Shown here: piece after piece, positions 23,052 to 34,717 of the stretch
Numbering within the stretch: the first letter of the stretch is position 1
Layout: the number at the start of each line of letters is the position of its first letter
From: Xiphydria camelus
Lineage: Eukaryota; Arthropoda; Insecta; Hymenoptera; Xiphydriidae
Reading direction: 5' to 3'
Assembly: GCA_963678675.1 (NCBI GenBank)
Contig: OY783197.1
Span: 20,751,934 to 20,815,933, forward strand
DNA: 64,000 nucleotides
Position numbers and translations under genes: made by a program
The notes under the pieces: model-generated
Seen by the model: the letters and a program-made list of their open reading frames with translations, nothing else
Told to the model about the DNA's origin: nothing
Databases searched by the model: none

Positions 23052-23475
23052 TGCGTGCGTGAACCCCCTTCCCACCCCCTTTCGTGGAGGGCCGCGCGGG
23101 GGTTTAGGCATTCTGGAAGGGACGAGTCGCGGTGGTAGGGGCGGGAGGGTGGAGGGAGGGTTGCGTCTGGTGGCGCGACTTGACCCCGGTTGACCCGAGA
23201 CTCCTCTTCCCACCCAACCCCCACGCTACCCCTAACGCCCACCGCGTCTTGCTAACCCCGCCACCCACCGCGGGTAATTATTGATGTGTCCGCCGCCGAC
23301 GCCGCCGACGCCGTCGTTGCTGCCGACGTCCTCTAAGAGTGCGAGAGGGAGAGAGAGGGAGAGAGAAACAGAGTTACAAAAAGAGAAAATAAAGGTGGAG
23401 AAAGAGAGAGGGTCGTTCTACGCATTCTCGGGGGACGATGAGTGCACGCACCGACGCCCTTTCGACGGGGAGGCT

Positions 23476-23500
23476 TAGAGATAGAGAGAGAGAGAGAGGG
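23476..23500 (+). repeat. GA microsatellite
   Basis: A GA-rich run. A second GA-rich run lies at 23341-23366 and a third at 24218-24243. Confidence 0.8.
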
Positions 23501-24983
23501 AGAATACAAAGATCGCTCGCCGTTCTTTTCTCTATGAGGATGGTCAGCGAACCGTCTTCTTTTCCTTTCGCTTCGCATTCTTCGTTCTTACCTTTGACTC
23601 GTTGTTTCTCTCCTCGGTAAGGTACGCGGGGATGAGATGAAAGCTCGATGTCTATATATAGGCTGAAGTCAGTGGCTGTGGTTCTATTCTTGTAAAAGAG
23701 CAACGGGTGGCCGTGCCACGGGGTGAGATGGAATTAGAGAAAGTCGCGGATTTCGTTTCACGCCCCTGCCACTGTCGCTCCGTTGAGGCTTTTCTCGTGT
23801 GTTTGTTGGAAAATGGAAGGCAACTAATTTTTTTATCTCTGCGATTATTATTTATGAGAACGTCATATGCCGCAATAATTTAATTTTACTACATGGACTG
23901 TGGGAGTGGTTACCACAACATTTTCTCCATGCAGATAGCGCTACTCTTATTGAAATAATTGAAGGGAGTAATTCGTAAATAGCTCTCATAGTTATCTGTA
24001 TACCTGACATACGAGTACATATCTCATCCAATAGTTACCCTAGTAATGCTATGACAGCAATATTTCGTAGGCAACAGTAGCTAAATATAAGATAGTTAGT
24101 AAATATACCTGTCACAGCTGAACAATCCGTTTGTACGATTCATACTTTTTTTCCACTGCACTCGACAATCGACGTGGCGTGTAACTTTTTCGTCGAGTGT
24201 ATCTCTCGTATTACGAGAGAGAAAGAGAGAGAGTGAGAGAGAATGACGTTATTTATTTCATTCTCCCTCCGCGGAGGGATCTTTATTCGGAGTCGGGGTG
24301 CCGGGCAAAATTCTTTCGAATAAAACGGATCCTTCACCTCTCCCCGCCCCACCAGCCGTTACGCTCCTCGTGGGCGCGCGTCGCGACCCTCGATCCTCGC
24401 GAGTCCGACGCCCTCCAGCTTGTCAACCCTCTCCACGGCGTTGAATGCCACGCGTTTACGCGCATAATACGTGTCACCGCTGCCGAGGGGAAGAATTGTA
24501 CCGCCGTTTAAAAAGAGTAGTTACTTCGCCATGGAAGGCAGCGTTGAACGCATCCCCACCGACCCTCCGACAAACGCCCCCTTCCGTCACTCGCACCCCC
24601 CTCGCTCTGTACGACCCACTGGCATACTATTTTTATGCAAATTGTGTTTACTCTCACTCCCAGCGTCGGATAAGTATAACTCTACACGTTCGAGTATAAG
24701 GGTGTACGCATACGAAAGCAAAGAGATTTCTCATCCACGTGGAGATATAATACGCTAATAGAGAGAGAGGATTTCATCCCCCCCCTCCCCGCTCGATTTT
24801 GTTTCCTCTCCGACTATTTCCCATCCCTTTCTCGTTCTTTTCCGTATTTTTCTCTTCTTCCTGCTCTAATCGTTCTCTCGTATTTTCCCTCCGTCTCATT
24901 TTTACGATTTCTTTCTCCATCCGCAAATCGGTAATCGTATTACAACCCATTAAATTTGAAAACCTCGCGATGGAATTCTACAA

Positions 24984-25420
24984 CGAGAGAAATTATTGCT
25001 AGTGTCAAAAACGTATTTTTTGAATCAAGAACACAGGACTTTACAAATTTTTAAGAATACAGATTTCCAATCGAAGAATACATATTTTTGATTCAAGAAT
25101 GTTGTCACGAAAAGAAGAAATTTTTTCTGCGATAAAAAGCAACTATCAAAAATATTTTCTTGCACGAAGAAAATCATGGCTTGACCCTTAAATAATATCA
25201 TGCCGATAGAAAACATTTTTTTGTATCACCAATGGGGATGCTTACTCGTGAATATTTGGCGCCGCAATCGCTGGTCCCATCTAGCCCGATTAATTCCAAT
25301 TTTAGAGAAGTGTCATTGTCGCTAGAGTCGTACCAATCAGATAAAAACTCGGAGGATCAACAGAGCTGGCGCCCTCTGCATCAGCTTGATGAATAAGCAT
25401 TTCTATTATTTCTCTCGGTG
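24984..25420 (-). mobile_element. MITE family D copy 3, split by repeat E
   Basis: The reverse orientation of copy 2. The left end CGAGAGAAATTATTGCTAGTG and the right end TATTATTTCTCTCGGTG are inverted, followed by TA on the right. The E repeat at 25231-25388 interrupts it, between ATTTTTTTGTATCACC and GCTTGATGAATAAG. Non-coding. Confidence 0.65.
25231..25388 (+). mobile_element. Dispersed repeat family E copy 2, nested in family D
   Basis: Matches the reverse complement of 13805-13962 along its length. Absent from D copies 1 and 2, so it arrived after D. Confidence 0.65.
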
Positions 25421-27954
25421 TACAGTCAACTATACGTGAAATTTACACAATTACATATTGCGATTCTACAACCACCCCATTTCCATCCCTCTCACCCTTT
25501 CCCTTCGCCGTCTCGCTCTTCGTCAACTTTATACACCCCCTCCGTCCCGTTCTCCCTTACGACTCGGCGCACTCTTACGCTCTCCGATAAATTTCAGCCC
25601 CTCGCGACTCGCGCGGGGTGGGTTCCAGGGGGCGAATTCGTTCTCTTCGTCGTTTTGGGTGCTGCGTGCGTCGGTCCCGCGTGCGTCGCTCGGAGGTGGT
25701 TGAACCCCGCAAAAAGCTGCAAGCTCAAAGGCGCTGGCGGTGCGGGGTATGGAGGAATGAGGCGTGGAGGGAGTGGTGGGCTTTCGCGGTGGTAGTGGTG
25801 GCAGTTCCCTCCTCACCCCCTCGCAGGTCGCTGCGCCTAGAATCTAACCTCACGGTAAGACGAAGGATGGCGGGGCTGAGGAGCCTGCAGCGCCGCGCTC
25901 GCACACAGAGTCACACTTTCGCGGCGCGGATCCTCCGAGGACACGTACGCGTCTGTGTCTGTGGGAGTGTTTCCACTACGGAGGATCCGCGCGTAGGCAC
26001 GTTATTCCCACCGATGCACACCACGTTGCGTCGTGTACGAAGGATATGGTCCACCCCGCGCCGCCCTGCGCCATCCCTCGCTAACCCCGGTGTCGCGAAG
26101 GACCTTATCTTCGAGAGGTTTTGCAGGAGAGAGAAAAAGGACGATGAGAAAAAAGGAAATTGCACGACGATGGATCCGGAAAGTGCGCGACGGGACGTCG
26201 GCGCACGTACCTACTTTCCGAGTCGTTATATTATCGCGCCGTTTCCGGAGGGTGGACGGAAACGATAAGCGCCCGTGATTAGTCCGCCCTTCGCTTTCGC
26301 GTCGCGCTCGCTGTACACCGCTGGTGAAGAATGAAAGCCGCGCGAACGGGAGGGATGAGGTTGAGTCGCAAGCCGGCTGTTACCTTCGGACGTAACATCA
26401 ATAGGCGCTGATGCGTGGAAGTACCTATAAAATAGAGGATTTCCCCCGCTAGTGATATACGGGATGAAGCATTTAAATTGAAACACATGAATATCTGTAG
26501 CACAATTAACACATTTTTTAAATTTTTCTTATAAAAGTTCAAGGTCAACATATTTTCTTTAAGTAGAAAAACTAAAGAAATAAAAAACCTTTCAGACAAA
26601 ACAGTTTTTGCTTTTACGTGTAGATTGAGAATTTATTGAAAAAAATGTAGGCTCTCATTTAAAGAAAAAACGTTGACCTGAAAGTGGCCTTGAAAACGTC
26701 TACTGAATGACAAATAAAACACAATTCTCTTTTCCCCTCTAAAGCAAACAACTTTTATACGAAACTTTTTTTTCTAAAATGCATTATTTTAAGATATCCA
26801 TAATATGTCTTGATTCAAATGCCTCGTCCTGTAGGTATATGATATTTACAAAGATTTGATTTATTACGTCCTGCATTCGAGTGGAGTTTGATTAGCGTAA
26901 ATTTTGAAATTCGTAATAAAGGTAATTTTTTTCAAAGATTTCAATTTTTATCAAAGATATCAGAAATGAGAAGAAGGAAAAAGTATAAGGTCACTTTGAA
27001 ACTTGAGACTCGAAGAGAAAGAGACAATGACGTGGCAAGGGAGAAAGAGTGCAATTGCGTCATCTGGGGCTTAAATCACGAAGGAAGAGGGACAAAGAAA
27101 CGCGTGAAAAAGGGACGGATAAAGAACCGCCGAGTAGAACGCGTCTCTCGTCTCGAAATCCCACTATTAATGCGACCCTAAGACAGACAGCGTGTCGAGG
27201 CGAGTGCTCGACAATTTCCATACATATTAAATGCGCAGATATTCTACAACCGCATTCGCGTAATTCATGCATATTTAATTCTCGCTTCGTCCCCTTCTAC
27301 ACCTCCGCCGCGAAAGTCCTCCCCCACCCCCGCGAGGTCACTACAAAATCGCTAGATCGAAAAGGAATATAAAACAGCGGAGTGCGTGGAATATCGAGCA
27401 TCCTTCCTCAATTGCGTCCGACTATGAGTCTCCTGTTCGGAAACGTACCACGTCATGTACCGAGAAAATAACAAGGGCAATCCCACTGCTACGTAGAAGC
27501 CCTTCCACCCCTCCTAACAGTCGTCTATCAGCCGCAATAGCAGTTACATCGAAACACCAAGAGCATCAAAGAGGGTAGCTTAAAACAATGATGAGGTAAT
27601 GTTCCTCCTCTGCGGGGGCCTTAACTACCCCTATCGACTGGGGCACGTGTGCGTTTGTAACAACTCGCATGTGAGCGTGCTACCGCGGCAGGTACGAAAC
27701 GGCGCACGTTGGAACCCATGGATTATCGCGAGATACCTTACCACGCTGCATAAGTTCTGAAACGCATCCACCCCCGCACCTCTCGGCTATTACGTACGCG
27801 CGGATGAAAATATTATCGTTGAAAGTTTCGATCGCGCATAGTAAGTTGATGGATATACGAGTTTCGCAGATGATACCTGATAATAGATAGTATCGTGATC
27901 TCAGTATACAATATTTCTTAAAATGTCGCTTGGTCACTCCGACACATAATGCAA
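25421..27954. other. GC-rich then AT-rich stretch without a recognised gene
   Basis: Positions 25450-26280 are CpG-rich with a 216-codon plus frame (25618-26268) of low-complexity translation. Minus frames overlap it. Positions 26290-27000 are AT-rich. Positions 27000-27900 are mixed. No gene, tRNA or repeat copy is recognised. Confidence 0.4.
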
Positions 27955-28212
27955 TAAGAAAATTAATTAGGTTAAAATGACAAAACGTATGTAGTTAAAT
28001 GCGTTTAGATATTCTAACCAAAATACTGGTCAGTTGAAACAAATATTTAATTATTCTTACCAAATTTTTAGTTATTCCAACCAAACGTTTAATCATTTTA
28101 ACTAAAAAGTGGTCAGTTTAATCGAAGAGATGGAGAATCCGTATTTCACCAAACGATTTAGTCATCATCCTCAGGATTTTTGTTAAATTGACCAAGTAAT
28201 TTTTTTCCGTAT
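27955..28212 (-). mobile_element. MITE family B copy 3
   Basis: About 258 bp with repeated TAGNTATTCTAACCAAA-type units, the ACTAAAAAGTGGTCAGTTTAA phrase, and ends AAGAAAATTAATTAGG / CCAAGTAATTTTTTTCC. Uninterrupted. Non-coding. Confidence 0.65.
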
Positions 28213-29224
28213 GAAGTCCAAGTGGACCAGCATATAAGGTCAGCGAGATACCTTGTTTTGAAAATTATGAAACTCATTAGCCCCCTCGCTTCGGCTATTT
28301 TTTTTAAGATTTTCTATTCTATTATCAACATTTCGCACTCAGAAACGAGGTAAAACAGTCTCAAATTTCATCCCATAAATACAAACAATATGTAGAGCCC
28401 TAGTCAACTCACATCGTCGATCGAAAAGTACACACTCATATAATTATAGGGTTGCGTCCTGCTATAATTTTGAAACTCATCGCATTTGATAAGTAAAGTG
28501 GAGTCGAAGGAGTATTATAAACCAATTTCCAAAGAAAAACACTTCGGGTTGACTTGCCTTAATATTCTACCCCTTCAATTATTCCACGTCAACGTCGCAT
28601 GAATTTAACATCGAACATTTTGCAGCAACCATACACCGAATCCTCGTGAAGAGTACCATGGAAGAAACGCGTTACGGCTTTATCTGTCGACTCCTCGCGC
28701 TTCCTGCACCCTCGTTAAACGTCTATCTCCGATCTCACCGAGACGACGTTGCTACTTCCGTTTGCACCTGCATATTTACCTTCTCCTTCCCCTTACTCAC
28801 CGCCACCCCCTTCCTCTTTCTCTTCCACCTCATTCATCCCTTGCTCGAAAAGACTATAATTGAAAACCGACCGAGTTCCGAGGCGCACTCGCTTGTGCAT
28901 ACATCCTGGGCGCTTTCGCGTTGTTACTCCTCGAGGACTCAGTCGAGAGTCTGTGGAATGAAGAGTCTTTGGTACTAAGCGTTTAAGTTAGCATCTACAG
29001 ATGTACAAAAATATACTTTGGAATAACAGAGTCGATTGAAAAAAAAATTATTCGGCTCTTTAAATTTATTCAGCAATCGACTATCAAATCAATGTTTGGT
29101 AAAGTGAAGTACATAACTGATGGAGCAAAAAGGTAGCAACTGCAAACAATCAATCAGAAGAAATGTTTAAGTCGCTGAAGTATGTAATCACTCTAGAAGT
29201 AGCCAGTGCCTAAATCAATTCATA
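28213..29224. other. Non-coding stretch, nothing recognised
   Basis: AT-rich with a pyrimidine-rich part at 28660-28870. The frame 28646-28978 has no motif. Confidence 0.35.
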
Positions 29225-29440
29225 TCACCTCTTAACAGCTCTCCAAAAATCGAAATCTCTGAAACCAATCGCTCAGCTAACCTATCTTGTATTATTTTTC
29301 ATGCTGATTACGAAAATTAGGTCGATTTCTGAGAACAAATATAGAACATCAGTGATTTTATGTTGAAAAATAATTATTTTTTTCACAGAAAATCATCGAT
29401 ATATCGACCTTCTATTGAAGAATGTTACAGTTGAGAGTTA
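29225..29440. repeat. Family M, single diverged unit
   Basis: Shares AATCTCTNAAANNGATNGCTC, ATTTTTCATGCTGATTACGAAAA and CAGAAAATCATCGAT with the dimer at 8740-9290. Confidence 0.5.
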
Positions 29441-32032
29441 AAAAATGGGCGTCTGCTATTTTCGTTGATTCAGGCTCCGCCTACCAACAGGAATGCAATT
29501 AGAAGTCACCCCGTACACCCGAATACGAGAAAACTTCCTCCTCTCGTCTTTCCCCACGCACGGAGTACGAGTATGGCCCAGCGCTTCGCGTGAATAAGTT
29601 AAGAGCTGACTGAAGTCATGCACGCCACGCCGTTCTGGACGAGTAAAGAGCTGCTGGTATCCCAAGTGTACGCTCATTAATAGTAAAAGCGATTCTATTA
29701 CAAAGCGTCGAAGCTTCGGTTACACGCGGCTCGGTACCGAGTGCTATACACACGTGCCAACGAACCGAGGGAGACGTTATCGATACATATAGCAGGAACG
29801 GACGTAGCAATCTGTCGAGTTGGAACGCGAATCGCGTCGATCAAAGAGGGCGGCCCTTTCGGAATGCGACCACCGGTGGTCTCGCATCACTGCTCTATTC
29901 GCTCGATAGAAGCGCAAGGTTCGCCGAGTATTGCCAATCGGGACACGTAACCACGCGAAAGGAAAAAGCGATGGTATAATAGTCGCGAGATTCGCTCGAA
30001 CCATATTGGCGATCGTTAGTAATGCGGAGGTAATTAAGATGTGTTTTTTAGCATTATTGGAAGTTGGCAAAATTGACTCAAATTAGTAGGCTCGTAATAT
30101 CTCAGTCTATGCTTACTTCAATCCACTAAAATAAATGTTAATTGGTCCTATTTAATTATTTACGTGCCGCTACCATACGGTTTTTTTCATTTAATACTCT
30201 ACAAATTTATTAATCAATGTAGAATAATCGCGAGCGATGAGCATGATGGCTGACGCAATTTCATATCTATTCCCTTTATTGAGTTATTTTCAATTTTTTA
30301 ACTTTCAGGAAGTATTCAAGTTTATTCAAAGCACACTAGTTCAGCAGACGTTTATTGGATGACATTAGATATTAACCAATGAGGATTGAATACCGATTAA
30401 ACGATTTTCATCTCATGAATTGGTGTACCCTCACTATCATCTGAAAAATTTCTATGAGCTATTTTCAAAATTTCCAGAATTGAAAGACGCCCCTTAAGAG
30501 AAGAAGGAATAGATAGGTTAAGTTTTCGAAATTCACTAACCACACACCTATACTGACGAATGTAAATTTCGGTGCTAAAGTTTGCGCCAGGATTTCAAAT
30601 AAATTCTAAACAAATTATACCATAAACCATTCATCTTCAGGAATTTGCCTATAAAAATCAATCCCACCGAGATCCTTTTTTCTAACAGCCGCACTTATCG
30701 ATTAAAAAATTATAATCGGCGCCCCAATCGTCTGCACCTCGGGTAAAGTGGTATCACGCCGCAGATACCTACCCATGTACCTTCGCCTCCCTCGAACACC
30801 GCCTAATTTAAATGCCAGCGGTGCTTCCCTTCTCCTCCCTTTTCATTCCCAGCTTGAACTCGCCTCACGAACATTCGAAGCGATTGCAGACCGGTAAGCG
30901 CGCGAAGGCGATGATCACGAAGGATGTGCGTACGAACGAAACGCAATCGAAGCGCGCGCGAGTACCTATTTATAAGGCCGAGGTTACGCGAGGTTAGGTA
31001 AGGGGCAGCCGTGGATAATTGCATAATGCCACCAATTTGAACAGTTTTTATGACATGGATGTTGGTATACAGAGAGGCCATGTACGCGTGTACATGCCGA
31101 GCGGTACGACCATCATCTTCTACGTAACGCAGCGTAAGCACTCGTACGCGCCGCGTTCATAAGATAATTGCGTAATCTACTCCAGCGCCACAATCAACCC
31201 TCACCGACGCATGTGCGTGTACGTGTACGCACGTTCCTCGGTGAACGTGCGCTCCTGCCGAGGAGAACGAACATGCAGCTATAGCAGGTGAAGTCCTAGA
31301 CGAACTCGACGCGTAAAAGTACCACTTCAGGTAGGTACTTCATACGGGATTTGTATGACAATTGACGTCGTTTATTTTTCGCTAGATTTTCGCGACGGTT
31401 TTATTTTCCGACGTGCGCAAATACTAATCGTACTTGGAAAGCCGTTTCAGAGGCGCACGGAGAGAACGTTACAAAAAAGCTGCATATTTCACCATGATTT
31501 AAATAACGTTAATCTGGTTTTCTGCGGTAGATTTATTATAGTTCCACGCCTTTTTGCTAAAATCATCTGATAATGATTACAACTGACAAATTTCCTTCAT
31601 TGCATATGTATATCGACATAGGGGTATGCATTTTTAAAAAATTATAATTCACAAAGGTACCTAAGAAAATCATAGACATACTCGCTTTTAGGAACAGCTT
31701 TATGCCATAACTATAGCTCTCCGCCCACGATTTCGTCCACGTGGATCTCGAAATAATCTCATTCTCTGTTTTACCCCCGTAAAGGATAAATTTTAAAAAA
31801 TCTTGAAAGGCCTCTTTCTTAGTTTCTAACCGAAAGGCCAAATACCAATCTTCATGGATCAAACTTAAAAAATGACGGATTTCTGTACAAATTTACATCT
31901 CTTATTATACCATCTCTCAGGGGAAGAATTTCGTTAAATCCTTTCTTATAGTCGGTGCTTACGTCATAAAAGAAACCTATTGTTCAAATTCCATGTAATT
32001 AGCTTCAGCGATTTTGGCTTGGCGTTGATGAA
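29441..32032. other. Mixed stretch without a recognised gene
   Basis: GC-richer at 29450-29990 and 30770-31300, AT-rich elsewhere. The minus frame 31563-31862 (99 codons) has an acidic, aromatic-rich translation with a hydrophobic stretch, but no splice sites or known motif, so it is not called. Confidence 0.35.
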
Positions 32033-32052
32033 TCAGTCAGTCAGTCAGTCAG
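32033..32052 (+). repeat. TCAG tetranucleotide repeat
   Basis: Five units of TCAG directly at the left edge of the palindromic element O. Confidence 0.85.
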
Positions 32053-32298
32053 GACATCCCAGGCGGAAAAGTTTTATATATTTTGTATATGATCCATATG
32101 TGGATTTGGTCATATATGGATTATATATGATTTTTGTATTTACCATAAATAGACTACATGTGAATTATATAAACATTTGAAAATTCAAATATGGTCCTTA
32201 TACGGTTAATATAGAAATAATATATAATTCACATATGGCCAAATCCACTTATGTGAACCATATACAAAATATATAAAACTTCTCCGTCTGGGATGTTC
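32053..32298. mobile_element. Palindromic MITE, singleton O
   Basis: The left end GACATCCCAGGCGGAAAAG and the right end CTTCTCCGTCTGGGATGTTC are inverted, followed inward by TTTTATATATTTTGTATATG on both arms and GTGGATTTGGNCATAT. The stem is about 65 bp with few mismatches. It abuts a TCAG repeat. Non-coding. Confidence 0.75.
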
Positions 32299-34350
32299 TT
32301 TTATAATATGTATGGATTATACGTCCAGCTCGAAATAAATAGGTATCTCTCACAAACAAAAGTCATAACCGCGACCTATCCCATCTCCCTCGCCTCTCCG
32401 ACGCTCGCGTCCGGAAATAGCCGACATGAATCCGAACGGAGCGTCCTCTGCTGCCTCTGCGGTAGCGCGGGTAGCGCGCAGCGTGCCCGGGTCGCGAGCG
32501 CGCCGAAGATCTTAGACGCGCTCGAAACGGAGAGATGGCGCCAGCCGGACCCGGACCTATAGGTGGCGTAACGGAAAGGAAGTGGAAGTCTGCGGAGAGA
32601 AAAGCACAGACGGCGGTGTCGACCGCCCGGACCTGCCCCACGCCGAGCCACGCCACCGCCACGCCACATCACACCGGTCTCGCGCCCCCCCTCTACTCTG
32701 CAACCCTCACCCCCTCCCTCCCACCCACCCTCTTCACCCGTACTATCCACCCGGCTGCCCCACTACCACACTACGCTGTCTTTCCTAAAGGTTCGCACCA
32801 ACGCACACACGCACGCGCCAAAGTATCGCCGAGCCTTTCTCATCGACCTGGTAAACGGCTCTGTGTACGTCGCCAAGTTCGGCGGACGGCGTCGGTTTAT
32901 CGCGTGCGTGCAGACGCCATGCGCGCGTGTGTCGCGAGGGGGGCGGGTGCAGGGGTGCAACGGAGCGCGCGTACACCTAAATTCGTTTATCCGTGTACCG
33001 CGCCTGCGATAAGCCGTCCGATCGACGCGTGTACCACCTGTGCGGGTGGAAGAGGGTTCATAAATTACATAATATTAAGAGGGAGAGGGGATGTGTGCTA
33101 CGTTACGTTGTATACATATAGAGAGTCAGGTGTCTCCAGTGTATTCGTTGTATAACATGTAACGTACAATCCGGAGTTTTTTCACAATTTTTTGTTGGTA
33201 TATTTGATGAAAGGTGTTACAAAAATCAATCCTTGTCACCTCTTATATAAATTCATTTATTATTTGGAAGATGTGCTTGGTTTAAGTGTCTTTCCCACGC
33301 TTGGCCCTAGTCTTAACAGAGATCCTTTTGAATAATTATTCAATTAGTATGAGTCACAAGTGGTCCAGAGGACCAAGACCTTTTTCGCTTTGTGCCTCAG
33401 TCTAGCGCAGGCAGTGAAACTGATCAGATACATCTTCTGGAAACGCAGTTAAGTAAAAGAAAGAAAAGATATTTGCTGTAGTTTTTAATAATCAAAATAT
33501 ATCCCATATCCCAATATTTTTCGTAGATGATTTTTCCAAATTGAAATTGAAAAAAGCTTTCCCCTGATATTTCGTAAAAATGCTTCGTTTAGAGAGAATT
33601 TTCCGTTACTTATAATTTTAAACATTCTTTAATTTCCTGATTTTCTTTTCGAAGTTTCCCGAATATTCTCAGCAAATTTCCTGTAAAATTCTTTACAGTG
33701 TATATTCAAAGGTATAGTATACGCGGATATGAATGGCACCCCATTTACGTTACATTTCAAAGCGACTAAATACGGGAAAAACGGGTCACATAACGGAAAG
33801 GGGAGACCTCAACTCGCATGTTACATCGTCTGTTATCTGGAAGAGACGAGGGTTTCAAAAGATAGCGAAATAAACTTTATGTTATTTGTAAACGCTCTCT
33901 ACATGCATGTGCTTCGTCGAAGAACCTGTGCCGTGGCATGTGCGCCTACCCGTGTACGTTATGCGATATGCGCGAGCGCACGTGGAATTAACCGAGCGCG
34001 CGGGAAACCATTGGAATGAGATAGGAAGAGAGAATGAGGGTTATTAAGAAACGGGGATGTATTTGGTGAATGTAGCATACTGAGAACGTGTGGATTTCGA
34101 TCCGAGGGTTCTACGAAATCACCCGAAATGCGTCAAACAATGAATTTCAGTTGTGTCATGCATCCCTTAACTATACGCAACCAAAACGAGAGTACCATAT
34201 TACGTCATCCTATGCCCTTTGCGCTGCTACGATCCTCCACGAACTAAATTTACATCAGAATTTGTTAGATCGTATCGTTGAACGCAGACGGAATAGTGAC
34301 TAAATTTGCGTCACGCGCATGTACATCCGTAAGTTTCACCAGCTCCGCTA
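32299..34350. other. GC-rich then AT-rich stretch without a recognised gene
   Basis: CpG-rich at 32380-33050. The plus frame 32535-33155 is long only because of composition and is shadowed on the minus strand. Positions 33160-33720 are AT-rich. No motif is seen. Confidence 0.4.
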
Positions 34351-34570
34351 TATGGGGTCCTGTTGACTCGTCTTACTCGTCAGGGAAGAAACTTCAGTCA
34401 CTATTATTTCATTATCTATGAGATTTTAACTCGTATTTGTATAATACTTTTTTGAAGATTACATTTTTATCTTGAACAAAAACTTATATCGATGTAGGCC
34501 AAAAGTTTATAAATAATGAGATAATAGTGATTAAATTTTCTCTGCTGGTGAGTAAGTTTAGCCTCATATA
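34351..34570. mobile_element. MITE family H copy 2
   Basis: Matches 20114-20328 along about 200 bp. The left end is decayed and the right end GAGTAAGTTTAGCCTCATATAG is well kept. Non-coding. Confidence 0.6.
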
Positions 34571-34655
34571 GTATAGGTATGTCGGGTGTTTACGTGTTTA
34601 TACTGTATCGAACTGTAAATATAGTACGCTATGTCTATTAAAAAATTTAATATTT

Positions 34656-34717
34656 CACTTCAAGGAGCTCTGTTACTGGCATTCACTGTAAAAATTATTA
34701 ATCCTTTTTCTCCGTGT
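34656..34717 (+). mobile_element. MITE family C copy 2, right-end fragment
   Basis: About 62 bp matching the right end of 15017-15290, ending AATCCTTTTTCTCCG. The left part is missing. Confidence 0.55.

Larger units (their letters stand above)
22454..24983. other. GC-rich and simple-repeat-rich stretch without a recognised gene
   Basis: GC-rich at 22600-23290, GA-rich at 23338-23500 and 24218-24243, mixed AT-rich at 23820-24170, then pyrimidine-rich at 24300-24900. Overlapping frames at 22763-23242 and 24197-24758 have no motif. Block S copy 2 lies at 22984-23051. Confidence 0.4.

Noticed and set aside
20749..23213. Paired minus frames at 20749-20988 and 22794-23213 as a duplicated protein gene
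   Set aside because: The shared part is only 68 bp and most differences are at first and second codon positions, so protein-level selection is not supported.
25618..26268. 216-codon open frame on the plus strand
   Set aside because: Low-complexity translation in a CpG-rich block, shadowed by minus frames.
31563..31862. 99-codon minus frame that might be a receptor exon
   Set aside because: A hydrophobic stretch and an HEDW-like segment were suggestive, but there is no neighbouring exon, no clear splice sites and no family motif I can name.
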